Source: Microbacterium sp. AG1240 (GTDB taxonomy: Bacteria; Actinomycetota; Actinomycetes; Actinomycetales; Microbacteriaceae). Taken from it: a DNA stretch of 64,000 nt. How positions within the stretch are numbered: position 1 is the stretch's first letter; every line of letters starts with the position of its first letter. The DNA is taken from NCBI RefSeq assembly GCF_003635115.1, contig NZ_RBXJ01000001.1, forward strand, positions 1,116,001-1,180,000, written 5' to 3'. The notes under the pieces are model-generated. The model saw only the letters and a program-made list of their open reading frames with translations. It was not told the DNA's origin and ran no database searches. The position numbers were made by a program, and so were the translations under genes. This document shows positions 20,118-28,596 of the stretch, piece after piece.

Positions 20118-21077
20118 CCGGGGCGAGGATCGGAGAGCGCGCCGGAGAGAGAACAGCTGGGCCGAGTCTTCGGGGCCGATCAGCGACAGACCGGCCGAGA
20201 GCAGCATGGCGCGCAGGGGTGTGGCGGCAATCGCCTCCGCCCACCCCCAGTGCACGACCGCTCGAGCACCGCGTTCGAAGAGCCGGGCGTCGCGGGCATG
20301 GCGCTCGCGCATGACGGTGTTGTGCTCGCCGTATCGACCGTCGTACTTGAGGTCGCCGTCGCCCTCGCCGGCTATCCGCATCTCGGGCCACCACTTATCG
20401 ACACGATCCCCCGCGAATGCTTCGTCCCCGAGCCGCACCTGGAGTTCGGGTCGAGGAAAACCCAGCCATTCGAGCACGGCTCTATCGACGGATTCGAGCG
20501 GCGACTCCGCCGATGGCGACACGCGGTCCAAGACCCACCGCGCGCGGCGCCGACCGCGCGACGAGGCGCGCGATTCGTTCTCTCCGACGAGGGAGGCCGT
20601 CGCGATCCCGGTCTCCTGCCGCAGCGCCGCGTCGCCGACGGCGAGAGCCACGGCGTTGTGACGCGATCGGGCGAGGTCGATCACGGTGTCGCGGACGGTG
20701 GTGCGCAGCATCCCACCTGCGGTGTCTATCGATCGGTGTTCCGACGTGGTGTGGACCAGCACGCCTCCCGACACGCGCGAGGTCGACGAGTCATCGCTTA
20801 AGACATGGACGGTGCCGGGATCACCGAACACCGGCAAGCCGTGGAGCACGCTGGCCGATTCGAGGCAGAACACGCTGTCGGGATGCCGGAGTGCGGCCGC
20901 GTGCACGCGGGCCGCGTAACGATCCCACGGAGCGAGGGCGGTCCATTCGTCGCTGAGGGCGTAAACGCCACGGAACACGCGCGTGAGTTCTCCCGATCGC
21001 ACGCCCCGAGACGCGTCCCGGAGTTCTGCGATGGGGATGAGGGCGATGGGACTCCGGGCGATGTCGTGCTCGTTCAT
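20055..21077 (-). CDS. Solitary AbiEi-like, nuclease-fold protein
   Basis: About 340 residues. The N-terminal part is the winged-helix region of the AbiEi_4-like family (ELRDASRGVRSGELTRVFRGVYALSDEWTALAPWDRYAARVHA). A middle segment reads VFCLESASVLHGLPVFGDPGTVHV, and the C-terminal part contains VDKWWPEMRIAGEGDGDLKYDG, which resembles the D...E-x-K core of a PD-(D/E)XK nuclease. There is no AbiEii toxin partner. The last ~18 residues (from about DFTPATRLQ) are encoded inside the palindromic element at 20045-20117. Base composition is slightly less GC-rich than the neighbours. The ATG at 21077 is chosen because family similarity begins there; the ribosome site is weak. Function unknown. It has the same overall plan as the DUF559 gene at 6399-7286. 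Confidence 0.7.
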   Translation of the reverse strand: MNEHDIARSPIALIPIAELRDASRGVRSGELTRVFRGVYALSDEWTALAPWDRYAARVHAAALRHPDSVFCLESASVLHGLPVFGDPGTVHVLSDDSSTSRVSGGVLVHTTSEHRSIDTAGGMLRTTVRDTVIDLARSRHNAVALAVGDAALRQETGIATASLVGENESRASSRGRRRARWVLDRVSPSAESPLESVDRAVLEWLGFPRPELQVRLGDEAFAGDRVDKWWPEMRIAGEGDGDLKYDGRYGEHNTVMRERHARDARLFERGARAVVHWGWAEAIAATPLRAMLLSAGLSLIGPEDSAQLFSLRRALRSSPRPRDFTPATRLQRYAAVSSPG

Positions 21078-21187
21078 GAGGGAAGGCTCCCGCGCTCTGC
21101 CCGTCGTTGTCGGCGATCTCCGAATCCTGTGGATCCCCGCCGCCCGTTTGCGCCCTGTGCAGGCGAGGGCGCCCCGCCCGCTACGCA

Positions 21188-21260
21188 CCTCGAGACTTCG
21201 AGCCCTATACGAGACTGCGCGCGAGGGTTGCTGTTTCGTATACGGGATGAAGTATCGGGG
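21188..21260. repeat. 73-nt palindromic element, family B, copy 2
   Basis: Aligns without gaps to copy 1 (49 of 73 positions identical by hand count). Inner-stem changes are compensatory: CGA/TTG in copy 1 corresponds to ATA/TAT in copy 2, so pairing is kept. It ends directly against the stop codon of the CPBP protease gene (21261-21263) and lies upstream of the AbiEi-like gene. Confidence 0.75.
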
Positions 21261-22064
21261 TCAGGATGCGGGGGCGAAGACGCCGGGCCAGAGGGACGCC
21301 GCGAGGGGGTACCCCACGAAGGCGACGACGTCGAGCAGGGTGTGGGCGATGACGAGGGGCATCACGCGGCCCCAGCGCTTGTAGCACCAGCCGAAGACGA
21401 TGCCCATCACGAAGTTGCCGAGCACCGCTCCGAGGCCCTGGTACGCGTGATACGCGCCGCGGAGCGCGGCGGTGGAGAGGATGATCGTCCACCACGACCA
21501 GCCGATGCGACGCAGCCGGTCGAAGAGGTACGCGATGAAGATGACCTCTTCGGTGAGGCCGGCGCGCATCGCCGAGAGGACGAGCAGGGGCACCGCCCAC
21601 CAGGCGGAGTCGATCGGCGACGCCACCACGGCGACGTTGAAGCCCGTCACGCGCGCCAGGGCGTAGAGCCCGAGGCCCGGGATGCCGATGATGGCCGCCA
21701 GCGCGACGCCACGGCCGAGGTCGCCGCCGAAGCGCGTGAAGTCGAGCCCGATGCGCCGCAGCGCGTTCGTGCCGGGCTCCCACAGCAGGTAGATGACCAG
21801 CGCGACCGTCGCCAGGGCGAAGCCGACGGAGAGCAGGCGGTAGAACGCGTCCCAGAGCGCCTCGGCGTCCTGCGCCGGGTTCAGCTGCGTCTGCTGCTGC
21901 CCGATCGGAGTCGTCCGCAGCGACGCACGGATCAGCGAGAGCACCGAGTACAGCGCCGACTGCCCGACGCTGATCGCCAGGACGAGCGAGACCTCCCAGA
22001 TCCAGCGCGTCCGCGCCGCCGGGGTGATCGGGGTGGGTCCCGAGGGCGGGGCATCCGTGGGCAT
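21261..22064 (-). CDS. CPBP-family intramembrane metalloprotease
   Basis: A 267-residue protein with about seven hydrophobic segments. The CPBP (Abi/CAAX-prenyl protease type) signatures are present: the glutamate pair in GLTEEVIFIAYLFDRL, a histidine in RGAYHAYQG, NFVMGIVFGW and the final HTLLDVVAF. The Glu pair and two His-bearing helices would form the metal site. Bacterial members include bacteriocin self-immunity proteins and ones of unknown substrate; nothing in the context assigns a substrate. It reads away from the peptide transporter cluster. Confidence 0.88.
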   Translation of the reverse strand: MPTDAPPSGPTPITPAARTRWIWEVSLVLAISVGQSALYSVLSLIRASLRTTPIGQQQTQLNPAQDAEALWDAFYRLLSVGFALATVALVIYLLWEPGTNALRRIGLDFTRFGGDLGRGVALAAIIGIPGLGLYALARVTGFNVAVVASPIDSAWWAVPLLVLSAMRAGLTEEVIFIAYLFDRLRRIGWSWWTIILSTAALRGAYHAYQGLGAVLGNFVMGIVFGWCYKRWGRVMPLVIAHTLLDVVAFVGYPLAASLWPGVFAPAS

Positions 22065-22134
22065 CCTCCCAGGGTGCCACAGCGCGATGTGCGACGATTC
22101 TCAAGGTTTTTCACGCAGGAGGTCGACAAGCTAT

Positions 22135-23859
22135 ATGGGTTCGGGACGAAAGCCGAAGAACATCGTGCGGGCAGCGGTCGCCGCCGTCGCCGTGGTGGCG
22201 CTGCTGAGCGGCTGCACCGCCGCGGCGCCTCCGACCGAACCGGAGCCGACCCCACCGCCCACCACGGCGACGGTCGGCGTCGTCGGCCAGTTCACCAGCT
22301 TCAACCCCGAGACGTCGCAGGGTGCGACCCACGCGAACCTCGCCGTCTCGCAGTATCTCCACGAGTCGTTCGCCTACATCGGAGACGACCTCCAGGTCAC
22401 CGGCAACACAGGGTTCGGCGAGGTCGAGAAGATCTCCGACGACCCGCTGACCGTGGTCTATTCGCTCCACGAGGGGCGCAAGTGGTCGGACGGCACCCTC
22501 GTCACCATGGAGGACCTGCTGTTCGGCTGGGCGGTCAACACCGGATGGTTCGACGACGCCGCCTACGACGAGCAGGGCAACGTCGTCAGCGGCACGCGCT
22601 ACTTCGACACGGCGAAGACCGAATCGCTCAACAGCGACACAGAGCGCGCCGAGATCGACACGCGCAAGCGCATCATGACCGTCACCTACGACGACCCCTT
22701 CGCCGACTGGAACCGCCAGTGGCTGCTCGATCGCCCGCTCCATGTCGTCGCACAGAAGGCGGGCGTCTCCGCCGGCGATATCCTGCGTGTCATCCGCGAG
22801 GCGCCGAAGGGCGACCCCGAGGCACCCGCGGAGCCGAACGCGACTCTTCTCGCGGCCGGACGCGCGTGGTCGACCGGGTTCGACGTCGACCCCGCCGCGC
22901 CCGATCTGTCGGGCGCGGTCTCGAACGGTCCGTACATGGTGGAGTCGCTGCAGAGCGACCGGCTCGAGCTCGTCCGCAACCCCGTCTACGAGGGCGCCAA
23001 CTATCCGGCTCTCGATCGCCTCACGGTGCGCTTCTTCCCCGATGAGCAGTCGCAGCTCGACGCGGTGCAGGCGGGCGAGGTCGACGTGGCCAACCTCGGG
23101 AACGTCTCGGAGGCGACGATCGGGCGCCTCGAGTCGGCGGGGGCCGAGGTGCTGACCGGGGCACGCCCGCGCACCCTCAGCCTCATCTTCGTCGACGAGG
23201 CCGAGCGCATGGACGACACGACTCGCGAGGCGCTGATGCTCTCCCTCGACAGGAAGCAGCTCGTGGAGGAATCGGTCGGGGGAGTCAATCCGGATGCTGC
23301 GCCGCTGCGCTCGTTCATCTCTTCGGCCGCGTCGGGGTCGGCGTACCGCGACCTCATCGCCGACAACGGCTCGCCCGGCGACGGACCCGACGTCGACCGG
23401 GCGACCTCCCTGCTCGACGGAGACGAGCCGCAGGTGCGCATCCGCTACGAGCCGACCGACACGGTCGCCGCCCATCTCTTCGCGGAGATCGCGCGCATGG
23501 CGGGGGCTGCCGGCATCGACGTCCGCCCCGCCGGCGACGACGACCAGGCCGACGCGGAGCTCGTCTCCGCCGACGTCAGCGGTTCGCTCTACGAGACGGC
23601 CCGCCAGCGCGTGACCGAGGGAGCCGGGGGAGTGGACGCCGTTCGGGCTCTCCTGGAGATGCGTCGCAGCACCGATCCGGAGCACGTCATCGAGGTCGGG
23701 CAGGACGTGGACCGCGCGCTCTTCGACGATCTGTACGGCATGCCCCTGGTCGAAGCGTCGGGTGTCGTGGCTCACTCCGTGAAGGTGAGCGGGGTCTCGT
23801 ACACGAGTTCGCCATGGGCCGCTCCGAGCCAGTTCTGGACGTGGCAGCCTGTGAAATGA
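22135..23859 (+). CDS. Family 5 substrate-binding lipoprotein, peptide ABC transporter (paralogue 1)
   Basis: A 574-residue exported lipoprotein. The signal peptide RAAVAAVAVVALLSGC ends in a lipobox with the lipidated Cys near residue 25, followed by a Pro/Thr linker. The mature part is a family 5 (DppA/OppA) binding protein: VVYSLHEGRKWSDGTLVTMEDLLFGW, GPYMVESLQSDRLELVRNPVYEG and a C-terminal lobe. It is paralogous to the next gene but diverged, especially in the C-terminal third. The ATG at 22135 follows AGGAGG by about 12 nt. It probably feeds the permeases downstream; whether it binds the same ligand as its neighbour is unknown. Confidence 0.88.
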   Translation: MGSGRKPKNIVRAAVAAVAVVALLSGCTAAAPPTEPEPTPPPTTATVGVVGQFTSFNPETSQGATHANLAVSQYLHESFAYIGDDLQVTGNTGFGEVEKISDDPLTVVYSLHEGRKWSDGTLVTMEDLLFGWAVNTGWFDDAAYDEQGNVVSGTRYFDTAKTESLNSDTERAEIDTRKRIMTVTYDDPFADWNRQWLLDRPLHVVAQKAGVSAGDILRVIREAPKGDPEAPAEPNATLLAAGRAWSTGFDVDPAAPDLSGAVSNGPYMVESLQSDRLELVRNPVYEGANYPALDRLTVRFFPDEQSQLDAVQAGEVDVANLGNVSEATIGRLESAGAEVLTGARPRTLSLIFVDEAERMDDTTREALMLSLDRKQLVEESVGGVNPDAAPLRSFISSAASGSAYRDLIADNGSPGDGPDVDRATSLLDGDEPQVRIRYEPTDTVAAHLFAEIARMAGAAGIDVRPAGDDDQADAELVSADVSGSLYETARQRVTEGAGGVDAVRALLEMRRSTDPEHVIEVGQDVDRALFDDLYGMPLVEASGVVAHSVKVSGVSYTSSPWAAPSQFWTWQPVK

Positions 23860-23875
23860 CCGCTGAGCGGGTCAT
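23856..23875 (+). terminator. Short hairpin after binding protein 1
   Basis: ATGACC-(GCTGAGC)-GGGTCAT overlaps the stop codon and is followed by TCTTTGT. Weak intrinsic terminator or processing hairpin. Confidence 0.4.
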
Positions 23876-23940
23876 CTTTGTCAGATTGCTACATCAGGCG
23901 CGGCCCGAGTTAAGGGTATGTAACGTTTGCGCCGATAGTT

Positions 23941-23969
23941 TTGACCAAGGCTGATCGTTTACTTATCGT
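23941..23969 (+). promoter_or_regulatory. Promoter of the second binding-protein gene
   Basis: TTGACC (23941-23946), 17-nt spacer, TATCGT (23964-23969): a good housekeeping-type promoter. It allows the second binding protein and the transporter to be transcribed apart from paralogue 1. The surrounding 180-nt gap is noticeably AT-richer than the rest of the window. Confidence 0.6.
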
Positions 23970-24041
23970 TTCCCTATCTGTGTCCCGCCGAGGCCCCCCC
24001 GATTCGGCGTGGACGCGCTCACCCCTTGCACAGGAGGAAAT

Positions 24042-25832
24042 GTGTCGAAGAACACGTGGCGCAAACGCGCCCTTGCGACCGGAGCGGGAGTAGCCGTCAC
24101 GGCGCTCGCGCTGGCCGGTTGCACCACCGCGCCCGCGGAAGAGACCCCCGCCGAGAGCGGCGGAACGGTCACGATCGCCACCACGAACGCGTTCACCTCG
24201 TTCAACGGCGACACCCCCGACGCCAACCTCGACACCAACGGCATGGTGGGCTACCTGACCGGCGTGTCGGGCGGGCTCGGCCTCGGCGGCTTCCTGCGCC
24301 TCGACAAGGACTTCAGCATCCTGTCGAACGACGACTTCGGAACCATCGAGACGGTCTCGGAAGACCCGCTGACGGTGAAGTACACCCTCAACGAGGGCCT
24401 CACCTGGTCGGACGGCGAGCCCATCACCGCCGACGACATGCTCGTGAACTGGGCGCAGAGCTCGGGCTGGTTCGACGACGCCGTCATCGACGGCTCCACC
24501 GGTGACGTCACCAACGGCGGCACCCAGTACTTCACCCTCGCCGGCAGCACCGCCGGTATCGACACGACCTCGTTCCCCGAGATCGGCGACGACAACATGT
24601 CGATGACGATCACGTACGCGACGCCGTTCGTCGACTACAAGCTCTTCAACCCGATCGGAAAGCCCGCTCACGTGCTCGCCGAGAAGGCGGGCGTGTCGCT
24701 CGAGGAGTTCGTCGAGCTGGTCAACACCCTCCCCGAGGGCAACCCCGAGGCACCCGTCGCCCCCAACGCGACGCTGAAGGCCGCCGCCGACTTCTGGAAC
24801 ACCGGCTACGACGTGACCACGATGCCGAGCGACGAGAGCCTTCTCGTGGCGAGCGGCCCGTTCATCGTGACCGACTTCCAGGCGGAGTCGAGCATCACGC
24901 TGGAGAAGAACCCCGAGTACAAGGGCTCCATGTCGCCCGCGTACGACCAGCTGATCATCCGCTTCATCGGTGACGCCAACGCACAGGTCACGGCTCTGCA
25001 GAACGGCGAGGTCAACGCGATCCAGCCGCAGCCGTCCGCCGACACCCTGACCGCGCTCGAGGCGAACAACGCCACGGTGCACGCGGGTAACCAGGTCGCC
25101 TACGATCACCTCGACCTGACCTTCGGCGGCGTGTTCGCCGAGGCGAACGTGCGCGAGGCCTTCCTCAAGACGATCCCGCGCCAGCAGATCCTCGACTCGA
25201 TCATCACGCCGGTCAACCCCGACGCCGAGGTGCTCAACTCGCAGATCTTCCTGCCGACCGACGCCGACTACACCGACGCCGTCGCGGCGAGCGGGTACGA
25301 CGCCTTCACCGAGCCCGACATCGAGGGTGCCAAGGCGCTCCTCGCCGGAGCGACGCCGACGGTGCGGATCCTCTACAACACCAACAACCCGAACCGTGTC
25401 GACAGCTTCCGCGCCATCCAGCAGTCGGCGCAGCAGGCGGGCTTCGTGATCGAGGACGCCGGCTCGCCCGACTGGAGCTCGCTCCTGGGCTCCGGCAGCT
25501 ACGACGCGTCGATCTTCGGCTGGGTCTCGCCGGGTGCCGGTAACGCCGCCCTGCCGCAGATCTTCAAGACCAACGGTGGCGGTAACTACAACCTGTACAC
25601 CAACGCCGACGTCGACACCCTCGTCGACGAGAGCCAGGTCACGGTCGACAACGACGCCCTGCAGCAGCTGAAGATCGAGATCGATGCGAAGACCGCGCAG
25701 GACTTCTACGGTCTGCCGCTCTTCCAGACGCCGGGCATCTTCGCCGACAACGGCACCGTCACGGGCATCGACTACTTCGGTGGCCAGACGGGCATCGTGT
25801 GGAACGCCCAGGAGTGGACGCTGGCCGGCTGA
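24042..25832 (+). CDS. Family 5 substrate-binding lipoprotein, peptide ABC transporter (paralogue 2)
   Basis: A 596-residue exported lipoprotein. The signal peptide ALATGAGVAVTALALAGC ends in a canonical lipobox. The mature protein is a DppA/OppA-type binding protein (VKYTLNEGLTWSDGEPITADDMLVNW, SGPFIVTDFQAESSITLEKNPEYKG). The GTG start has AGGAGG at 24032-24037. It is separated from the permease genes by a hairpin that could raise the ratio of binding protein to permease. Ligand probably peptides, but opine, nickel or sugar ligands exist in this family. Confidence 0.92.
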   Translation: MSKNTWRKRALATGAGVAVTALALAGCTTAPAEETPAESGGTVTIATTNAFTSFNGDTPDANLDTNGMVGYLTGVSGGLGLGGFLRLDKDFSILSNDDFGTIETVSEDPLTVKYTLNEGLTWSDGEPITADDMLVNWAQSSGWFDDAVIDGSTGDVTNGGTQYFTLAGSTAGIDTTSFPEIGDDNMSMTITYATPFVDYKLFNPIGKPAHVLAEKAGVSLEEFVELVNTLPEGNPEAPVAPNATLKAAADFWNTGYDVTTMPSDESLLVASGPFIVTDFQAESSITLEKNPEYKGSMSPAYDQLIIRFIGDANAQVTALQNGEVNAIQPQPSADTLTALEANNATVHAGNQVAYDHLDLTFGGVFAEANVREAFLKTIPRQQILDSIITPVNPDAEVLNSQIFLPTDADYTDAVAASGYDAFTEPDIEGAKALLAGATPTVRILYNTNNPNRVDSFRAIQQSAQQAGFVIEDAGSPDWSSLLGSGSYDASIFGWVSPGAGNAALPQIFKTNGGGNYNLYTNADVDTLVDESQVTVDNDALQQLKIEIDAKTAQDFYGLPLFQTPGIFADNGTVTGIDYFGGQTGIVWNAQEWTLAG

Positions 25833-25870
25833 TAGCCGCCCGGTGACCACCGGCTGAACCGCATTACAGC

Positions 25871-25903
25871 GAGGCGCCGGAGTCGTAAAGGCTCCGGCGC
25901 CTC
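25871..25903 (+). terminator. Stem-loop between binding protein and permeases
   Basis: GAGGCGCCGGAG-(TCGTAAAG)-CTCCGGCGCCTC is a 12-bp stem without a clear U-run. It is probably a partial terminator or an mRNA-stabilising hairpin within the transporter operon. Confidence 0.7.
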
Positions 25904-25986
25904 GCCTTGCCCGCTCCAGGCAACCGTTATCCTGTCGTGATCGCACTTGCGATGCGCACTCTCTCGACCGAAGGAAGTTCCCCGCG

Positions 25987-27531
25987 ATGGTCGGATTCGT
26001 CCTCAGGCGCATCGCCGTCTCCATCCTCGTTCTGCTGGCGGCGTCGTTCATCATGTACGTGCTGTCCGCCAACTCCGGCAACCCGCTGGAAGATCTGCAG
26101 GGCAGCAACGACCCCAACCGCGACCAGCTGATCGCGGCGCGCATCGCCGCGCTCGACCTGGACGTCCCGCCCGTGCTGCGCTACTTCCTGTGGCTGGGCG
26201 GCGCGGCTCAGTGCCTCATCCCGTTCGTCGGCAGCTGCGACCTCGGAACCACGATCTCGAACGCGCCGGTGACGTCGATCCTCCCGGCCGCGATGGTCTC
26301 GACCCTGCAGCTGGTCACGGTCGCCTTCGTCGTCGCGATCGTTCTCGGCGTCGCCGTCGGCATCGTCACGGCTCTCCGCCAGTACAGCGGCTTCGACTTC
26401 GGCGTGACGCTGGTGAGCTTCTTCCTCTACTCGCTGCCCTCCTTCCTCATCGCGGTGCTCCTGAAGGAGTTCATGGCGATCGGGTTCAACGACTTCCTCG
26501 TCTCGGCCACGTCGATCCCGCCCCTGGTGATCGTCCTGATCACGGTGATCAGCGCCGTCGTCTGGCAGGCCATGATCGGCGGCAACGTCCGCCGCCGCCT
26601 CATCGTGGCCGGCATCTCGGGCGCGGCGACCGCAGCGCTTCTGGTCTACTTCGACCTCGCCGACTGGTTCCGCAACCCCGGGTTTGGTCCCGTCGGGCTC
26701 TTCATCCTCATCGCCGGAACCGTGGTGCTCACCACGGCCCTCATCGCCGGTCTCGAGAACCGACGGGCTCTCATCGTGGCCGGCATCAACGGTGCGATCG
26801 CCTACATCAGCTACTTCGCGCTGCAGGGGCTCTTCGACATCTCGTCGCTCGGCACGCTGATCATCCTGGGCATCGCCGCCCTCGCGGTCGGCATCATCAC
26901 CGGTCTCGTCCTGGGCGGCAACGACCGAGGTCAGGCAGCACGCATCGGCGCGATCGTGGCCTTCGTGACTTCGTCGCTCGTGGTGCTCGACCGCTTCATG
27001 CAGTCGTGGCCGGCGTACGTCAACTCGCCCCGCATCGGCGGTCGTCCCATCGCGACCGTGGGGGCGAGCACCCCGGGCTTCACGGGCGACGTGTGGCTCT
27101 CGGGCATCGACTCGTTCACCCACCTGCTGCTGCCGACCATCGCGCTGCTGCTGATCTCGTTCGCCGGCTACACCCGATACGCCCGTTCGGGCCTCCTCGA
27201 GGTCATGAACCAGGACTACATCCGCACCGCGCGGGCCAAGGGCCTCGGCGAGCGGACGGTCGTCATGCGTCACGCCCTCCGCAACATGCTGATCCCGATC
27301 GTGACGCTGATCGCGACCGACATCGGGGCGCTCCTCGGCGGCGCGGTCATCACCGAGCGCGTCTTCGCGATCAGCGGGATGGGGCAGCTGTTCGTCTCGT
27401 CGATCCTGCGCACCGACGTCAACCCCGTCATGGGCTACTTCCTGATCATCGCGGTCACCGCGATCCTGTTCAACTTCCTTGCCGACCTCGCCTACGCCGC
27501 GCTCGACCCGCGCGTGCGGGTGGCGGCATGA
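25987..27531 (+). CDS. DppB-type ABC permease with a large internal membrane insertion
   Basis: A 514-residue inner-membrane permease. The N-terminal ~190 residues and the last ~140 are ordinary DppB: GFVLRRIAVSILVLLAASFIMYVLS at the start and the EAA loop ARSGLLEVMNQDYIRTARAKGLGERTVVMRHALRN near residue 400-430. Typical DppB proteins have 300-340 residues. The extra length is an insertion at about residues 190-375 holding roughly five more hydrophobic segments (VAGISGAATAALLVYFDL, LFILIAGTVVLTTALIAGL, ALIVAGINGAIAYISYFAL and others). The reading frame is intact and codon use unchanged, so this is a real architecture, not a frameshift. It pairs with the DppC-type permease downstream. Confidence 0.92.
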   Translation: MVGFVLRRIAVSILVLLAASFIMYVLSANSGNPLEDLQGSNDPNRDQLIAARIAALDLDVPPVLRYFLWLGGAAQCLIPFVGSCDLGTTISNAPVTSILPAAMVSTLQLVTVAFVVAIVLGVAVGIVTALRQYSGFDFGVTLVSFFLYSLPSFLIAVLLKEFMAIGFNDFLVSATSIPPLVIVLITVISAVVWQAMIGGNVRRRLIVAGISGAATAALLVYFDLADWFRNPGFGPVGLFILIAGTVVLTTALIAGLENRRALIVAGINGAIAYISYFALQGLFDISSLGTLIILGIAALAVGIITGLVLGGNDRGQAARIGAIVAFVTSSLVVLDRFMQSWPAYVNSPRIGGRPIATVGASTPGFTGDVWLSGIDSFTHLLLPTIALLLISFAGYTRYARSGLLEVMNQDYIRTARAKGLGERTVVMRHALRNMLIPIVTLIATDIGALLGGAVITERVFAISGMGQLFVSSILRTDVNPVMGYFLIIAVTAILFNFLADLAYAALDPRVRVAA

Positions 27532-27565
27532 TCTCCGACGTCCGCTTCTGCGGGGAGGCCACGCG

Positions 27566-28582
27566 ATGACCCAGATGATGCCCGAACCGACGCAGCCCGA
27601 AGCCGGCGCCGTCGTGACGACCGACGACGACACCGTCGGCGTGAGCCAGGGGCGGCTGATCCTCCGCCGATTCCTCGCCAACCGCGTGGCGGTGGTCTCC
27701 GGCATCCTGTTCGTGATCATCGCCGCGTTCTCCATCTCGGCGGTCGGCCTCGGTCCGATCCCCGGGTGGTGGAAGTACGACTTCTCGACGCTGAACCCGC
27801 AGATCGACGGCGGCGCGCCCTCCCTCTCGCTTCTCCCGGAGTGGCTGGGCGGATCGGGACTCGCGCTGGGGGAGCACCCCTTCGGTCAGGACCGCATCGG
27901 TATCGACTACTTCGCCATGACCATGCGCGGCATCCAGAACTCGATCCTGGTGATGTTCGTCATCGGCATCGTCGGAACGGTCGTCGGCACGGTGATCGGC
28001 GCCCTCGCGGGGTACTACCGTGGCCTTCTCGACTCGATCCTCATGCGCATCACCGACGTGTTCATCGTGATCCCCGTGCTCGTCATCGGCGCCGTCGTCG
28101 GACGCACCACGGGCGGCCTCGGCGTCCTGCCGCTGGCGTTCTTCCTCGCCATGGTGTCGTGGATGGTGATCGCGCGTCTCGTGCGCGCCGAGTTCCTGTC
28201 GCTGCGCGAGCGCGAGTTCGTCGAGGCGGCCCGGGTCGCGGGCGCGAGCGACTTCCGCATCATCTTCAAGCACATCCTGCCGAACGCGATCGGCGTGGTG
28301 ATCGTCGCCGCGACCCTGCTCGCCGCATCCGCCATCCTGCTCGAGACGGCACTGAGCTACCTCGGTCTGGGCGTGCGCCCGCCCGAGGTATCGCTGGGCC
28401 TGATCATCTCCGACAACCAGTCGGCCTTCCAGACCCGCCCCTGGCTGTTCTGGTGGCCGGCCGCGTTCATCGTGCTGCTCGCCCTGCTGATCAACTTCGT
28501 CGGCGACGGCCTGCGCGATGCGTTCGACCCGCGCCAGAAGCGGTTCTCGCTGCGACGGACGAAGGAAAAGGCATCGTCGTGA
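27566..28582 (+). CDS. DppC-type ABC permease
   Basis: A 338-residue inner-membrane permease. It has an N-terminal helix (LANRVAVVSGILFVIIAAFSIS), a periplasmic loop with GEHPFGQDRIGIDYFAMTMRG, the five-helix core and the EAA loop EAARVAGASDFRIIFKHILPN that docks on the ATPase. The ATG at 27566 follows GGGGAGG. It lies 34 nt after the DppB-type gene and is cotranscribed with it. With its partner it forms the channel for peptide (or similar) uptake. Confidence 0.94.
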   Translation: MTQMMPEPTQPEAGAVVTTDDDTVGVSQGRLILRRFLANRVAVVSGILFVIIAAFSISAVGLGPIPGWWKYDFSTLNPQIDGGAPSLSLLPEWLGGSGLALGEHPFGQDRIGIDYFAMTMRGIQNSILVMFVIGIVGTVVGTVIGALAGYYRGLLDSILMRITDVFIVIPVLVIGAVVGRTTGGLGVLPLAFFLAMVSWMVIARLVRAEFLSLREREFVEAARVAGASDFRIIFKHILPNAIGVVIVAATLLAASAILLETALSYLGLGVRPPEVSLGLIISDNQSAFQTRPWLFWWPAAFIVLLALLINFVGDGLRDAFDPRQKRFSLRRTKEKASS

Positions 28583-28596
28583 TGCGCGCCGTGCTC

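Noticed and set aside
20055..21077. Type IV AbiEi/AbiEii toxin-antitoxin system
   Set aside because: Only the AbiEi-like part is present; no nucleotidyltransferase toxin gene lies on either side, so a toxin-antitoxin claim is not supported.
22111..23775. Long antisense frame opposite the first binding protein
   Set aside because: It is a shadow of the binding-protein gene, without recognisable domains; similar shadows lie opposite typA, the DppB-type permease, gltA and adnB.
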